Notes under the pieces: model-generated | Databases searched by the model: none | Told to the model about the DNA's origin: nothing | What the model saw: the letters and a program-made list of their open reading frames with translations, nothing else | Translations under genes and position numbers: made by a program | Shown here: in pieces, positions 38,877-46,317 of the stretch | How positions within the stretch are numbered: position 1 is the first letter of the stretch | Layout: each line of letters starts with the position of its first letter | Source of the DNA: Corynebacterium sp. HMSC27B11 | Lineage (GTDB): Bacteria; Actinomycetota; Actinomycetes; Mycobacteriales; Mycobacteriaceae | Assembly: GCF_001815985.1 (NCBI RefSeq) | Contig: NZ_KV823550.1 | Span: 118,745 to 182,744, forward strand | Length of the DNA stretch: 64,000 bases | Direction: 5' to 3'

Positions 38877-39907
38877 AGTTGAGCTTGCGGGCACGGATCA
38901 CCGTGCTGTTCTTAGGCACCGTCTTGGGCGTGGGGTTGGCGCTGATCGGGCTGGTGTATGCGTATTTGAAGCTCACTCCGGTCCCCTTCATGGCCCAAAT
39001 CCCGACGCCGGATGAGGGGCTGGTCATCGACGGGGCGGTGCCGATCGCCGATGAGGTTCTGCGCCGTGTGCTGGTGGCCTCCCTGACTGTGTTGGCGCTG
39101 CTCACCGCGGTCGCTGGGGTGATCGGTTGGTTCGTGGCTGGGCTCGTGATTAAGCCGCTTCGGGATTTTGCGGACGACGCCGCGACCGTCACCCGGGGTG
39201 ACTTGAGTGCCCGCATCAGCCACCAGGGCCCTGATGACGAGGTGGGCGAGTTGGCGGATGCGCTGAATGCGATGCTCGACGAGCTGGCGGATGCCCTCGA
39301 GCGGCAACGCCGCTTCGCATCGAACGCCTCCCACGAGCTGAAGACACCAATCGCGACGATCCAGACGATGGCTGATGTGGCACTAGCCAGCGGCGATGAG
39401 CAGGTACTGCGGGACACCTTGGGCCGCGTGCGCGAGGTCAACGCGCGGGCGGCCGATACCGTGGCTGCCCTGCTGCAGCTGGCGAACGTGGACGTCCGCG
39501 ATCGCCAGGAGCTGGATCTGGCCGCGCTGTGCCGTGACATCGGTCGTGGGCAGGGCGTGGCGGTGACAGCGGAAGCGGTCACGGTGGCTGCCTCCCCCAC
39601 CCTGGTGCGTCAGGCGGTGGAGAACATGGTGCGCAACGGGATCACCCACGGTGAGGATCCGTCCATGACGGTGGCACAGGTGGGGCGGAACGCGGAGATT
39701 ACCGTGGAGTCGGATGGCCCGCAGTTGGACGCGGCGGAGGTTCGCACGTGGGTGGAGCCCTTCGCCCGGGCGCAGCGGACCTCGGGGGCCGGTCAGGGCC
39801 TGGGGCTGGCGATCGTCGATGCAATTGCGAAGGCCCACGGCGGTTCGGTGGAACTGACGCCGCGGGCCGAAGGTGGGCTCGCCGTGACGCTGCGGCTGCC
39901 TGCTTGA
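38873..39907 (+). CDS. Sensor histidine kinase
   Basis: A 344-residue membrane kinase with two helices near the N-terminus (ITVLFLGTVLGVGLALIGLVYAYL and LTVLALLTAVAGVIGWFVAGLVI) flanking a short ~45-residue external loop. A HAMP linker follows, then the HisKA box FASNASHELKTPIATIQT and an ATPase domain ending GQGLGLAIVDAIAKAHGG. The N box is VENMVRNGITHG. The small sensor loop suggests membrane or ligand-poor sensing. It is cotranscribed with the response regulator by a 4-bp overlap. Confidence 0.94.
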   Translation: MKLSLRARITVLFLGTVLGVGLALIGLVYAYLKLTPVPFMAQIPTPDEGLVIDGAVPIADEVLRRVLVASLTVLALLTAVAGVIGWFVAGLVIKPLRDFADDAATVTRGDLSARISHQGPDDEVGELADALNAMLDELADALERQRRFASNASHELKTPIATIQTMADVALASGDEQVLRDTLGRVREVNARAADTVAALLQLANVDVRDRQELDLAALCRDIGRGQGVAVTAEAVTVAASPTLVRQAVENMVRNGITHGEDPSMTVAQVGRNAEITVESDGPQLDAAEVRTWVEPFARAQRTSGAGQGLGLAIVDAIAKAHGGSVELTPRAEGGLAVTLRLPA

Positions 39908-39935
39908 TAGAACAGCGCCGCTTTCGGGCTTTCTC

Positions 39936-40376
39936 TTAGGCCTCGAGTACGTAACGCAGGATCTCCACGACCTGGTCGGTGGTGGTGCACCACGCCTGCG
40001 CGGCGGCGTCGACTTCCTTGAGCGGGTGGACGATATCCTCGCCATGCAGCGTGACATAAGGCTTGTCCAGTGCCGCGCAGTAACCCGCGTCGAAGGCGGC
40101 ATTCCACTGCTTGTACTGGTCCCCGAAGCGGACGACGACCATGTCAGCCTTCTCGATCAGAGTGCGGGTGCGGATGGAGTTCACCTTCGAGGACTGGTGA
40201 TCGCGCCAAAAGCCCGCGGGTGCCTCGCCCAGGTGGTCGCCGGCTGCGTCGCTGGCGGGGTGGTCGGTCACCGGCGCGGTGAATACGACGTCGAGCCCGG
40301 CGGCCTCCGCGCCGCGCTGGATCTCTTCGCGCCAGTCGGTGTGGATCTCGCCGGACAGGTACGCGTTGAAGCTCAA
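39936..40376 (-). CDS. YtoQ family protein
   Basis: A 146-residue protein of the YtoQ family, structurally related to nucleoside 2-deoxyribosyltransferases: start NAYLSGEIHTDWREEI, then VRFGDQYKQWNAAFDAGYCAALDKPYVTLHGEDI. The enzymatic role is unproven. TTG 40376 is used with AAGGAG 8 nt upstream. Immediately upstream lies the leftmost copy of the ychF-end repeat (40400-40432), so this gene is probably the first chromosomal gene beyond the accessory region. Confidence 0.85.
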   Translation of the reverse strand: MSFNAYLSGEIHTDWREEIQRGAEAAGLDVVFTAPVTDHPASDAAGDHLGEAPAGFWRDHQSSKVNSIRTRTLIEKADMVVVRFGDQYKQWNAAFDAGYCAALDKPYVTLHGEDIVHPLKEVDAAAQAWCTTTDQVVEILRYVLEA

Positions 40377-40399
40377 GGCCTTTTCTCCTTACGGTTTTT

Positions 40400-40432
40400 G
40401 ACGTTGACCTTGAAGTTTACGACGTGTCGTCG
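40400..40432 (-). repeat. ychF-end repeat copy A (att-like, degenerate)
   Basis: Top-strand gacgttgaccttgaagtt then acgacgtgtcgtcg; on the minus strand it reads VVNFKVNV, against [12 protein letters not shown] at the true ychF end. It is the most diverged copy, with no stop after the final Val, and marks the likely left limit of the accessory region. Confidence 0.5.
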
Positions 40433-40497
40433 CAAAGTCACCTTCTCATTCGTGAAGCCGATGTAAGTGTAATCGCTTGGCGCGTAGCATTGGCGAC

Positions 40498-41040
40498 ATG
40501 CGCATTTACACCGTGGGCCACTCCAACCTCGAGTTCGAGGACTTCGCTGAAATGATCAAGGCTGCCGGTGTGGCATCCATCGTGGATGTGCGCAAGCTGC
40601 CCGGGTCCAGGAAGTACCCGTGGTTCAACGACGACCACCTTGCCGAACACCTTCCCACATGTGGCATCACTTACAGCAGAAGCGAGGGCCTCACCGGGCG
40701 GCGCAACGTATCCCACTCGGTGCCGTTTGAGGTTAACGGCAACTGGCGTAACCGCAGCTTCCACAATTACGCCGACCATGCGCTGGGCGAGGAGTTCTCG
40801 GACGCGCTCTCGCAGCTACGGGTGAACGCCGCCGAAACCCCCACCGCGATCATGTGCTCCGAGGCGGTGTGGTGGCGCTGCCACCGGCGCATCATCGCCG
40901 ACCACCTCATCGCCCACGGTGACGAAGTTGAACACATCATGGGGGTGGGTGCGGACGGGGCGAAGGCGAGCGAGGCAACGCTCAACGACGGCGCAGTCAT
41001 CGGCAACGACCTCCTCGTGCGCTACCCCGAGCGGGGCTAG
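40498..41040 (+). CDS. DUF488 family protein
   Basis: A 180-residue protein of the DUF488 family: MRIYTVGHSNLEFEDFAEMIKAAGVASIVDVRKLPGSRKYPWF at the start and the conserved Cys/His block AIMCSEAVWWRCHRRIIADHLI near the end. Function is unknown; the family is often found among DNA-modification and stress genes. ATG 40498 has TAGCAT ending 7 nt upstream and no clear ribosome site, so it may be leaderless. It lies between repeat copies A and B, so it is part of the accessory region. Confidence 0.87.
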   Translation: MRIYTVGHSNLEFEDFAEMIKAAGVASIVDVRKLPGSRKYPWFNDDHLAEHLPTCGITYSRSEGLTGRRNVSHSVPFEVNGNWRNRSFHNYADHALGEEFSDALSQLRVNAAETPTAIMCSEAVWWRCHRRIIADHLIAHGDEVEHIMGVGADGAKASEATLNDGAVIGNDLLVRYPERG

Positions 41041-41059
41041 CGCGTACACCAGAGGCCAG

Positions 41060-41200
41060 GGGTGCGGAAACTCGGACTACGCCTCAGTCAGCCACGGCAT
41101 CCTCCTCGGCCTGACCTCAGGCGCAACCTACGCCTTGTATTCATGGGCGCCCGCCACCTTATGAGCAGCAGCATCGGAGGCACACCAGCGGACAGCACGC
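41060..41200 (+). pseudogene. Remnant of an EamA/DMT-type transporter
   Basis: One frame reads SHGILLGLTSGATYALYSWA, typical of a helix of EamA-family drug/metabolite transporters, then a frameshift leads to ARHLMSSSIG in the next frame. Nothing before or after matches a complete transporter, so this is a small decayed fragment. Confidence 0.45.
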
Positions 41201-41328
41201 TCAAAGCCGACGCCGCCATCATGTCCGCCGACACCTTGCTCATCACCATCCCCACCGGGATGGGCGTGGACGTCAACGTGAAGATCTTGGACAACTTCGC
41301 CACGCATGTCGCCCCCGCGTTGGGTTAG
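41200..41328 (+). pseudogene. C-terminal remnant of a luciferase-like flavin monooxygenase
   Basis: The frame encodes SADTLLITIPTGMGVDVNVK followed by ILDNFATHVAPALG-stop, the usual C-terminal end of LLM-class flavin-dependent oxidoreductases. The N-terminal ~300 residues are missing and the fragment is fused to the transporter remnant, so the gene is dead. Confidence 0.6.
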
Positions 41329-41407
41329 CAGCCGAATCACGAAGACCCAGTTACCGGCTATCCCATCGACTAATTCCTGCAGGTCGCAAGCTCTTTGCTT
41401 CAATGTC

Positions 41408-41452
41408 AGTTCAGTGCATGTTGAATAGTTCAGTAATTGCTGTATAGTTCAG
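41408..41452 (+). promoter_or_regulatory. cmtR-cmtA promoter with three direct-repeat operator candidates
   Basis: AGTTCAG occurs at 41408-41414, 41427-41433 and 41446-41452, exactly 19 bp apart. A promoter overlaps them: -35 TTGAAT (41421-41426), 16-bp spacer, -10 TATAGT (41443-41448). The -10 ends 7 nt before the cmtR ATG, so the transcript should be leaderless and repressor bound here would block RNA polymerase. Confidence 0.7.
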
Positions 41453-41455
41453 CAC

Positions 41456-41815
41456 ATGCTGACTATTGCTTCACGCCTCGACGTCATGAACCGGCTCGGC
41501 CGAGCCATGGCGGATCCGACGCGCTCCAGAATCCTGATGACCCTACTCGACGGCCCGGGCTACCCGGCCGTGCTTTCGCGCGACCTGGACCTGTCCCGCT
41601 CGAACGTCTCGAACCACCTGACCTGCTTGCGTGACTGCGGCATCGTCGTCGCCGAGCCGGAGGGCCGCAAGACACGCTACGAAATCGCCGATCGGCACCT
41701 CGCGACAGCGCTCAACGCGCTAGTGAACGCGACGTTGGCTGTCGACGAAAACGCCCCGTGCATCGACCCTGAGTGCTCGGTGCCCGGCTGCGACGGAAAA
41801 GGAGTGGACGCATGA
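41456..41815 (+). CDS. cmtR: CmtR-like Cd/Pb-sensing ArsR-family repressor
   Basis: A 119-residue winged-helix ArsR/SmtB repressor. Its closest known relative by eye is mycobacterial CmtR: RLGRAMADPTRSRILMTLLDGPGYP and SRSNVSNHLTCLRDCGIV. The CmtR metal ligands Cys57, Cys61 and Cys102 fall at exactly the same residue numbers here, so Cd(II)/Pb(II) sensing is strongly suggested. Extra cysteines near the end (PECSVPGC) may add ligands. There is no ribosome site; the promoter places the start of transcription at or near the ATG. It overlaps the ATPase gene by 4 bp. Confidence 0.92.
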   Translation: MLTIASRLDVMNRLGRAMADPTRSRILMTLLDGPGYPAVLSRDLDLSRSNVSNHLTCLRDCGIVVAEPEGRKTRYEIADRHLATALNALVNATLAVDENAPCIDPECSVPGCDGKGVDA

Positions 41816-43704
41816 GTTCAGCATGTGGATGCGAACACGAACCAGCCACGGAGATCGAAGATTTCGATCGGCCATGGTGGAAGGACGCCGAGTTGCTACT
41901 GCCGATCTTCTCTGGCGTAGCCCTCGGTATAGGCCTGGCGCTGGACTGGTCCGGACTAGAGACACCCGCGACAGTTCTGTTCTGGATCGGCCTGCTGCTA
42001 GGGGCGTATACGTTCACGCCCGGCGCTATCCGGAACCTTGCCACGAAGCGCAAGCTCGGCATTGGTTTGCTGATGACGATCAGCGCGGTCGGCGCGGTAA
42101 TCCTCGGTTATGTCGGAGAGGCGGCGGCGCTAGCGTTCCTGTACTCGATCGCCGAGGCACTGGAAGACAAGGCGATGGACCGGGCCCAGGGCGGACTGCG
42201 GGCACTGTTGAAATTGGTACCGCAGACCGCGACGGTGCTGCGCGACGGTACGACGGTCGAGGTCGCAGCGAAGGATCTCGTGGCTGGCGAGCTGATGCTC
42301 GTGCGCCCCGGAGAGCGGATCGCCACGGATGGCATCATTCGGTCTGGGCGCTCCAGCCTTGACACCTCAGCGATCACCGGAGAATCCATTCCGGAGGAGG
42401 TTGCGGCCGGCGACGAGGTGGCCGCGGGAGCAATCAACTCCGCCGGCGTGCTGGAGGTCGAGACGACCGCAGCTGGAACGGACAACTCGCTGACCACACT
42501 CGTGGACCTGGTCGAGCAGGCGCAGGCGGAAAAGGGCGACCGCGCCCGGATCGCCGACCGGATTGCCCAACCCCTAGTGCCCGGGGTGATGATCCTGGCG
42601 GTGCTGGTCGGCGTGATTGGCTCGCTGCTGGGCGACCCCGAGACGTGGATCACCCGCGCGTTGGTGGTCCTGGTCGCAGCATCGCCGTGTGCGCTGGCAA
42701 TTTCGGTGCCGCTGACGGTCGTGGCCGCGATCGGCGCGGCCAGCCAGTTCGGCGTGGTCATCAAATCCGGCGCGGCGTTCGAGCGACTCGGCGGCATCCG
42801 CCACCTGGCGGTGGACAAGACCGGAACCCTTAGCCGCAACCAGCCCGAGGTTACCGACGTGGTCCCGGCAGACGGATTCGATCGGGCTCAGGTGCTTGCT
42901 TTCGCGGCGGCAGTTGAGCAGCAATCGACGCACCCCCTCGCTGCGGCGATCGCGGCAGCGGTGCCCGAAGCGCCCGCTGCCCAGGACATCAGCGAGGAAG
43001 CCGGACATGGCATCGGCGGCACCGTCGAAGGTCGACGGGTGCTGGTGGGCAGCCCCCGGTGGATCGACGCCGGGCCACTAAAGGCAGACGTTGAGCGCAT
43101 GGAGTCCGAGGGCCAGACCTGTGTCCTTGTCACCGTCGATGACGCTCTCGCCGGGGCGATCGGGGTGCGCGACGAGTTGCGGCCCGAGGTGCCCGATGCC
43201 GTGCAGTCCCTGCACGACAACGACGTGGAAGTGAGCATGCTCACCGGCGATAACACTCGCACCGCCCGGGCGCTGGCTGAAATCGCCGGAATCGACGACG
43301 TGCGCGCCGAGCTGCGACCGGAGGACAAGGCAAGCATCGTCGCCGAACTCTCCTCCAAGACGCCGACGGCGATGATCGGCGACGGCATCAACGACGCGCC
43401 GGCACTGGCGGGCGCAACGGTGGGCATTGCGATGGGAGCAACCGGCTCTGACGCCGCGATCGAGTCCGCTGACGTCGCCTTCACTGGCCACGACCTCCGG
43501 CTGATCCCGCAGGCGCTGCAGCACGCCCGCCGAGGCAGCAGGATCATCAACCAAAACATCGTGCTGTCTCTGGCCATCATCATCGTGTTGATGCCACTGG
43601 CGATCAGCGGTGTACTGGGCTTGGCCGCCGTCGTGTTGGTACACGAAGTCGCCGAAGTCATCGTGATCTTGAACGGCCTGCGGGCTGCACGAGCGAAACG
43701 CTGA
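41812..43704 (+). CDS. cmtA: Cadmium/lead-type P1B ATPase (CmtA/CtpG-like)
   Basis: A 630-residue metal efflux ATPase. Instead of an HMA domain it has a short Cys/His start (SSACGCEHEPATEIEDFDRPWW) that may bind metal. Motifs: TGESIPEEVAAGDEV in the actuator domain, SPCAL in the ion path (near 42683), DKTGTLS with the phosphorylated Asp (near 42818) and GDGINDAPALAGATVGIAMGATGSDAAIESADVAF. It is translationally coupled to cmtR by ATGA. The pair should give inducible export of Cd/Pb/Zn-like ions. It lies between att-like repeats A and B. Confidence 0.92.
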   Translation: MSSACGCEHEPATEIEDFDRPWWKDAELLLPIFSGVALGIGLALDWSGLETPATVLFWIGLLLGAYTFTPGAIRNLATKRKLGIGLLMTISAVGAVILGYVGEAAALAFLYSIAEALEDKAMDRAQGGLRALLKLVPQTATVLRDGTTVEVAAKDLVAGELMLVRPGERIATDGIIRSGRSSLDTSAITGESIPEEVAAGDEVAAGAINSAGVLEVETTAAGTDNSLTTLVDLVEQAQAEKGDRARIADRIAQPLVPGVMILAVLVGVIGSLLGDPETWITRALVVLVAASPCALAISVPLTVVAAIGAASQFGVVIKSGAAFERLGGIRHLAVDKTGTLSRNQPEVTDVVPADGFDRAQVLAFAAAVEQQSTHPLAAAIAAAVPEAPAAQDISEEAGHGIGGTVEGRRVLVGSPRWIDAGPLKADVERMESEGQTCVLVTVDDALAGAIGVRDELRPEVPDAVQSLHDNDVEVSMLTGDNTRTARALAEIAGIDDVRAELRPEDKASIVAELSSKTPTAMIGDGINDAPALAGATVGIAMGATGSDAAIESADVAFTGHDLRLIPQALQHARRGSRIINQNIVLSLAIIIVLMPLAISGVLGLAAVVLVHEVAEVIVILNGLRAARAKR

Positions 43705-43760
43705 GGCTGTGACCGGCAAGTCTTATAAGGGTTAAACCACGCGCCGAGCGCACACACGTT

Positions 43761-43796
43761 GGACCAGGCGAGTCATTCGAGTTCACCACCTGGTCC
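43761..43796 (+). terminator. Possible terminator after cmtA
   Basis: The inverted repeat ggaccagg / cctggtcc with a 20-nt loop is followed by TTCTC, about 60 bp past the cmtA stop. The T tract is weak. The remaining ~130 bp to the next repeat hold no recognisable gene. Confidence 0.4.
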
Positions 43797-43924
43797 TTCT
43801 CGATGCGTGCAGGCACGGGAACTGTGGGGGAACCTAATAGTTCAACGGTTCGATACCGCTTGCAGATTCTTCACACGAGGTAGCGGAATGGACCGAGGCC
43901 GAACGAAAACCCGAGTTAGAGACA

Positions 43925-44010
43925 GCGCTCTTCAACCTACCCCCAATAACGCGAAACGTCATTAACGCCTCGCGTTACACGTTGAACTTGAACTCGACGG
44001 AGTGTCGTCG
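43925..44010 (-). repeat. ychF-end repeat copy B with extended arm (att-like)
   Basis: The core at 43979-44010 reads VEFKFNV-stop on the minus strand. In addition, 43925-43978 matches 51743-51797 next to the true ychF end, including the shared block aataacgcgaaacgtcatta (one mismatch). The total match is roughly 75 bp at about 85-90% identity by eye, a long direct repeat bounding 43.9-51.8 kb. Confidence 0.8.
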
Positions 44011-44069
44011 ATAAATAACCATTTGATGCGCGCGTGCGGAATTAACAACGAAATACCGCTAAAACAGAC

Positions 44070-44164
44070 AACATATGGGGTGCACAGAAACACATATAAG
44101 TTCTGCGGAAAACCTATAGGGTGCGTCGCTAAAAACCGCTGTGCGCGAAAAACATAAAGGGTTT
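44070..44164 (+). repeat. Three iteron-like repeats spaced ~40 bp
   Basis: Related 14-mers AACATATGGGGTGC (44070), AACCTATAGGGTGC (44111) and AACATAAAGGGTTT (44151) lie in a distinctly AT-rich stretch, unlike the surrounding high-GC DNA. The arrangement resembles a plasmid replication origin, but no rep gene is present. Confidence 0.45.
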
Positions 44165-44249
44165 ACGGACCCGGTCCCAGACCCCTCAATACTCTGAGCC
44201 GGAAGAATGGAAAGTGGAAGGTTGATGTATCCCCACTATTTATTTTTTC

Positions 44250-44548
44250 CGTTTTTCGGAGTACATCGGGAGCTACAACTGCGGACCAGCTCTGTGTGAA
44301 CTAGATGAGAAGGCGCAGCAGCGAATCATCGACGCTGGACAGTTGGTGCTGCGGGCACGCGAGCGGCACCCCCAGCGGTCACTCGCGGAGCACTACAACC
44401 CGTTATCGATGGACCCAATTCTGCTCAAGGCTCACAACAACTTGGACCGGGAAGTCGATAAGGCTTTCGATGTGGCACGCAAACTCACCAACGAGCGCCA
44501 GCGCCAGGAGCTACTGTTCGCCAGCTACGGGGAGTTGGCGAGGGGCTA
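44250..44548 (+). pseudogene. C-terminal remnant of a type IIL (MmeI-like) DNA methyltransferase
   Basis: The frame encodes ~99 residues including EYIGSYNCGPALCELDEKAQ, HPQRSLAEHYNPLSMDPILL and KAHNNLDREVDKAF...TNERQRQELLFASYGEL, the typical C-terminal end of large class IIL/BREX-like methyltransferase proteins. Nothing of the ~800-residue upstream protein remains. The plus-strand direction is opposite to the other island genes nearby. Confidence 0.6.
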
Positions 44549-44722
44549 TGTCTCCTCGCTTTCATCAAAATCGAAACCACCAGCAGGGTCGTTCCCCGTG
44601 CGGGTGATTTTGATCGGTCCCGCTGCTGGGTGTAGAACCCTGTCGCTGGCAACGCCGGGAACTATGACTGTGCCCGACGAGAACACGTCACTGCCATAAC
44701 GCGGCTCACGGTAGACGAACAT
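44546..44722 (-). CDS. Small unassigned ORF downstream of ermX
   Basis: A 58-residue ATG-to-TAG frame including YGSDVFSSGTVIVPGVASDR and HPAAGPIKITRTGND. It looks protein-like in composition but I recognise no family, and no ribosome site is clear. It starts about 50 bp after ermX and ends at the edge of the methyltransferase remnant, so it may be the end of a truncated gene that travelled with ermX. Confidence 0.25.
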   Translation of the reverse strand: MFVYREPRYGSDVFSSGTVIVPGVASDRVLHPAAGPIKITRTGNDPAGGFDFDESEET

Positions 44723-44769
44723 GGGTCGTTCACTACTACTGGTGGATTTCGGTTTTGGTGGTGGGGGGA

Positions 44770-45624
44770 TTACCGCCGCCGGCCTCGATTTTTCCGTTGA
44801 GGAGGTCGTTGACTACTTCCCGATGGTGAAATGGGCCGATGGTGAGGTAGAGAGGAACCAGTCACCTGGAAGAGATCGATCCAGTCGCTGGTGTGCAATC
44901 TGGGAGGTAGGGTCGCGGGGTCGATTCCTCGCGAGCGCAACCATGATTGTGTCTCTGAACGTGATGAAAACAACCCTGCCCTTCGGAGAATTTCCCCTAT
45001 CCCGCGTCCCCGGGCAGTGAAAACGGTGTGCACCATCGCCTGAAAGGCTTTGCGCTGCTCTATCGGAATCTTCGGGTCACCCACCCGGCGGATCACTAAG
45101 ATCCCCCCGTCAACGTTTGGCTGTGGCCGGAAAGCAGACCTTGGTACTCGGGAACCAAGGTGAAACGTGAACCATGGGGACCACTGAGCCGTCATCATCG
45201 TGCTTGCACCTACCCCGGCCCGGCGGCGAGCGACTTCCCACTGCATGAGGAGTACAGCGTCAGTCCATGCCGGCGCATGCAACAACTTTCGAAGAATGGC
45301 AGTGGTGAGGTGAAAGGGAATGTTTCCCACAATGACGCAGGGAGTGGCGGGTAACCGGAAGTTAAGGAAATCATCATGGACCACTTCGACCGCCGCCGAG
45401 GCGGTCTTTTTTGTGAGTTTGGCAGCTAGTTTTGCGTCTACCTCAACTGCCGTTATCGCCCTCCCCAAGTGGGCCATCGGGTGAGTGAGGGCACCGCTTC
45501 CTGGCCCGATCTCAATGATGGGGCCGGAGGTTTGTTTCACAAGATCGACGATGGAGTTGATGATCTTGTGGTCTGTGAGAAAATTTTGGCCATGCTCGTG
45601 ACGGCCGTATCCGTATGCAGACAT
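44770..45624 (-). CDS. ermX: 23S rRNA adenine-N6 methyltransferase Erm(X)
   Basis: A 284-residue Erm enzyme that dimethylates A2058 of 23S rRNA and gives macrolide-lincosamide-streptogramin B resistance. It starts MSAYGYGRHEHGQNFLTDHK and has SAM motif I EIGPGSGALTHP, motif IV GNIPFHLT and the corynebacterial Erm(X) tail ending PPQRKNRGRRR. The full length and start agree with Erm(X). CCAAGGAG precedes ATG 45624. A leader peptide and hairpins upstream indicate inducible translation. It lies between repeats B and C beside a recombinase remnant; no flanking insertion sequence is recognisable. Confidence 0.96.
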   Translation of the reverse strand: MSAYGYGRHEHGQNFLTDHKIINSIVDLVKQTSGPIIEIGPGSGALTHPMAHLGRAITAVEVDAKLAAKLTKKTASAAVEVVHDDFLNFRLPATPCVIVGNIPFHLTTAILRKLLHAPAWTDAVLLMQWEVARRRAGVGASTMMTAQWSPWFTFHLGSRVPRSAFRPQPNVDGGILVIRRVGDPKIPIEQRKAFQAMVHTVFTARGRGIGEILRRAGLFSSRSETQSWLRSRGIDPATLPPRLHTSDWIDLFQVTGSSLPHHRPISPSGSSQRPPQRKNRGRRR

Positions 45625-45639
45625 CAGGTGTGCTCCTTG

Positions 45640-45720
45640 GAGTTGAAACGGAGCCGGGCATGACAAATAGCCGCCCGGCTAAAGGACCGGAGCGGTTTCT
45701 AACCTGCGGGAGGGAGAAAA
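45640..45720 (-). promoter_or_regulatory. ermX translational attenuator region
   Basis: Between the leader peptide and ermX there is an inverted repeat gccgggc / gcccggc and further GC-rich repeats, which can pair around the ermX ribosome site. This is the expected layout of a drug-induced erm attenuator; the exact structures need folding. Confidence 0.55.
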
Positions 45721-45725
45721 CCGCC

Positions 45726-45773
45726 TTAGCGGCTGGTGAGCGGCCGCATGAAAACGGAACCTGAAATCAACAT
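45726..45773 (-). CDS. ermX leader peptide
   Basis: A 15-residue frame MLISGSVFMRPLTSR with TAA stop, about 100 bp before ermX. It resembles the known Erm(X) leader (MLISGTAFLRLRT-type start), on which a macrolide-stalled ribosome would open the attenuator. Its ATG lies 6-7 nt after the -10 hexamer, so it is probably translated from a leaderless transcript end. Confidence 0.75.
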   Translation of the reverse strand: MLISGSVFMRPLTSR

Positions 45774-45779
45774 GGGCCT

Positions 45780-45809
45780 ATCGTATCCAATTAATTTCGC
45801 AGGGTCCAA
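45780..45809 (-). promoter_or_regulatory. ermX promoter
   Basis: On the minus strand a -35 TTGGAC (45809-45804), an 18-bp spacer and a -10 TACGAT (45785-45780) precede the leader peptide. The spacing places the +1 at or within one base of the leader ATG. Confidence 0.65.
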
Positions 45810-45984
45810 TACGGTGAGAAAGAAGACAACCGCACCGCAACAGTGCAAGACCTCTCTGGATTGGAATTTGTCCTACCTTCGGCTCGTCGTACAGACGCCA
45901 CTGGCGTATTTTGTCTCTGGGCAACGAGGGGGAGTTACCCCCACCTCCGGATGTTTTTAAGGTGCACCCCTTATTACGCTGTGG

Positions 45985-46290
45985 TGCGGGAGTAGTTTTG
46001 TCCGACTGATCGGACTACCCACCGACGTGGGGCGGGTAGTTCGAGGTCCCAGCAGATGATCGCGTCGATTTCGCCGCGTTCAAAGGATGCCACCATGGCG
46101 TCGTAGTCGGGGCGAGCCACATTCTTCTTTGACGCGGAAATGGACTGATCGGCGTAGTTATGTCCTATGTCCAACGTCCAAGCCACGCTGCTTTGCAATG
46201 GCTTCACAGTCCTGACGCTGCCGGTCGATGGTGAGGCCATCCACGTCAGCGTCTCGCGAGATACGAAGGTAAATAGGAGCGCGTGTTGCC
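45985..46290 (-). pseudogene. Large serine recombinase, broken N-terminal fragment
   Basis: Two frames together rebuild a serine recombinase catalytic domain. The first gives RAPIYLRISRD with the catalytic Ser in RIS, then DGLTIDRQRQDCEAIAKQRGLDV and a stop; after a frameshift near 46165 the second gives YADQSISASKKNVARPDYDA and ERGEIDAIICWDLE. Everything after about residue 100 is missing. The fragment starts within ~30 bp of repeat copy C, the usual place of an integrase gene next to its attachment site. Confidence 0.8.
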
Positions 46291-46317
46291 AAACGCTTTT
46301 AATAAGGCCCTTAGCTA

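Noticed and set aside
43848..43857. GGTTCGATACC, like a tRNA T-loop
   Set aside because: No matching acceptor, D or anticodon stems could be built around it, so a tRNA is not supported.
44790..45300. Insertion-sequence ends around ermX, as in known erm(X) transposons
   Set aside because: No transposase frame or convincing terminal inverted repeats were found on either side.
45736..45960. 74-aa plus-strand ORF upstream of ermX
   Set aside because: It overlaps the ermX promoter and leader peptide in antisense and has no ribosome site or recognisable sequence.
46000..46015. GTCCGACTGATCGGAC palindrome as a terminator or crossover site
   Set aside because: It is short, lacks a T tract and lies in the decayed recombinase tail; nothing else supports a function.
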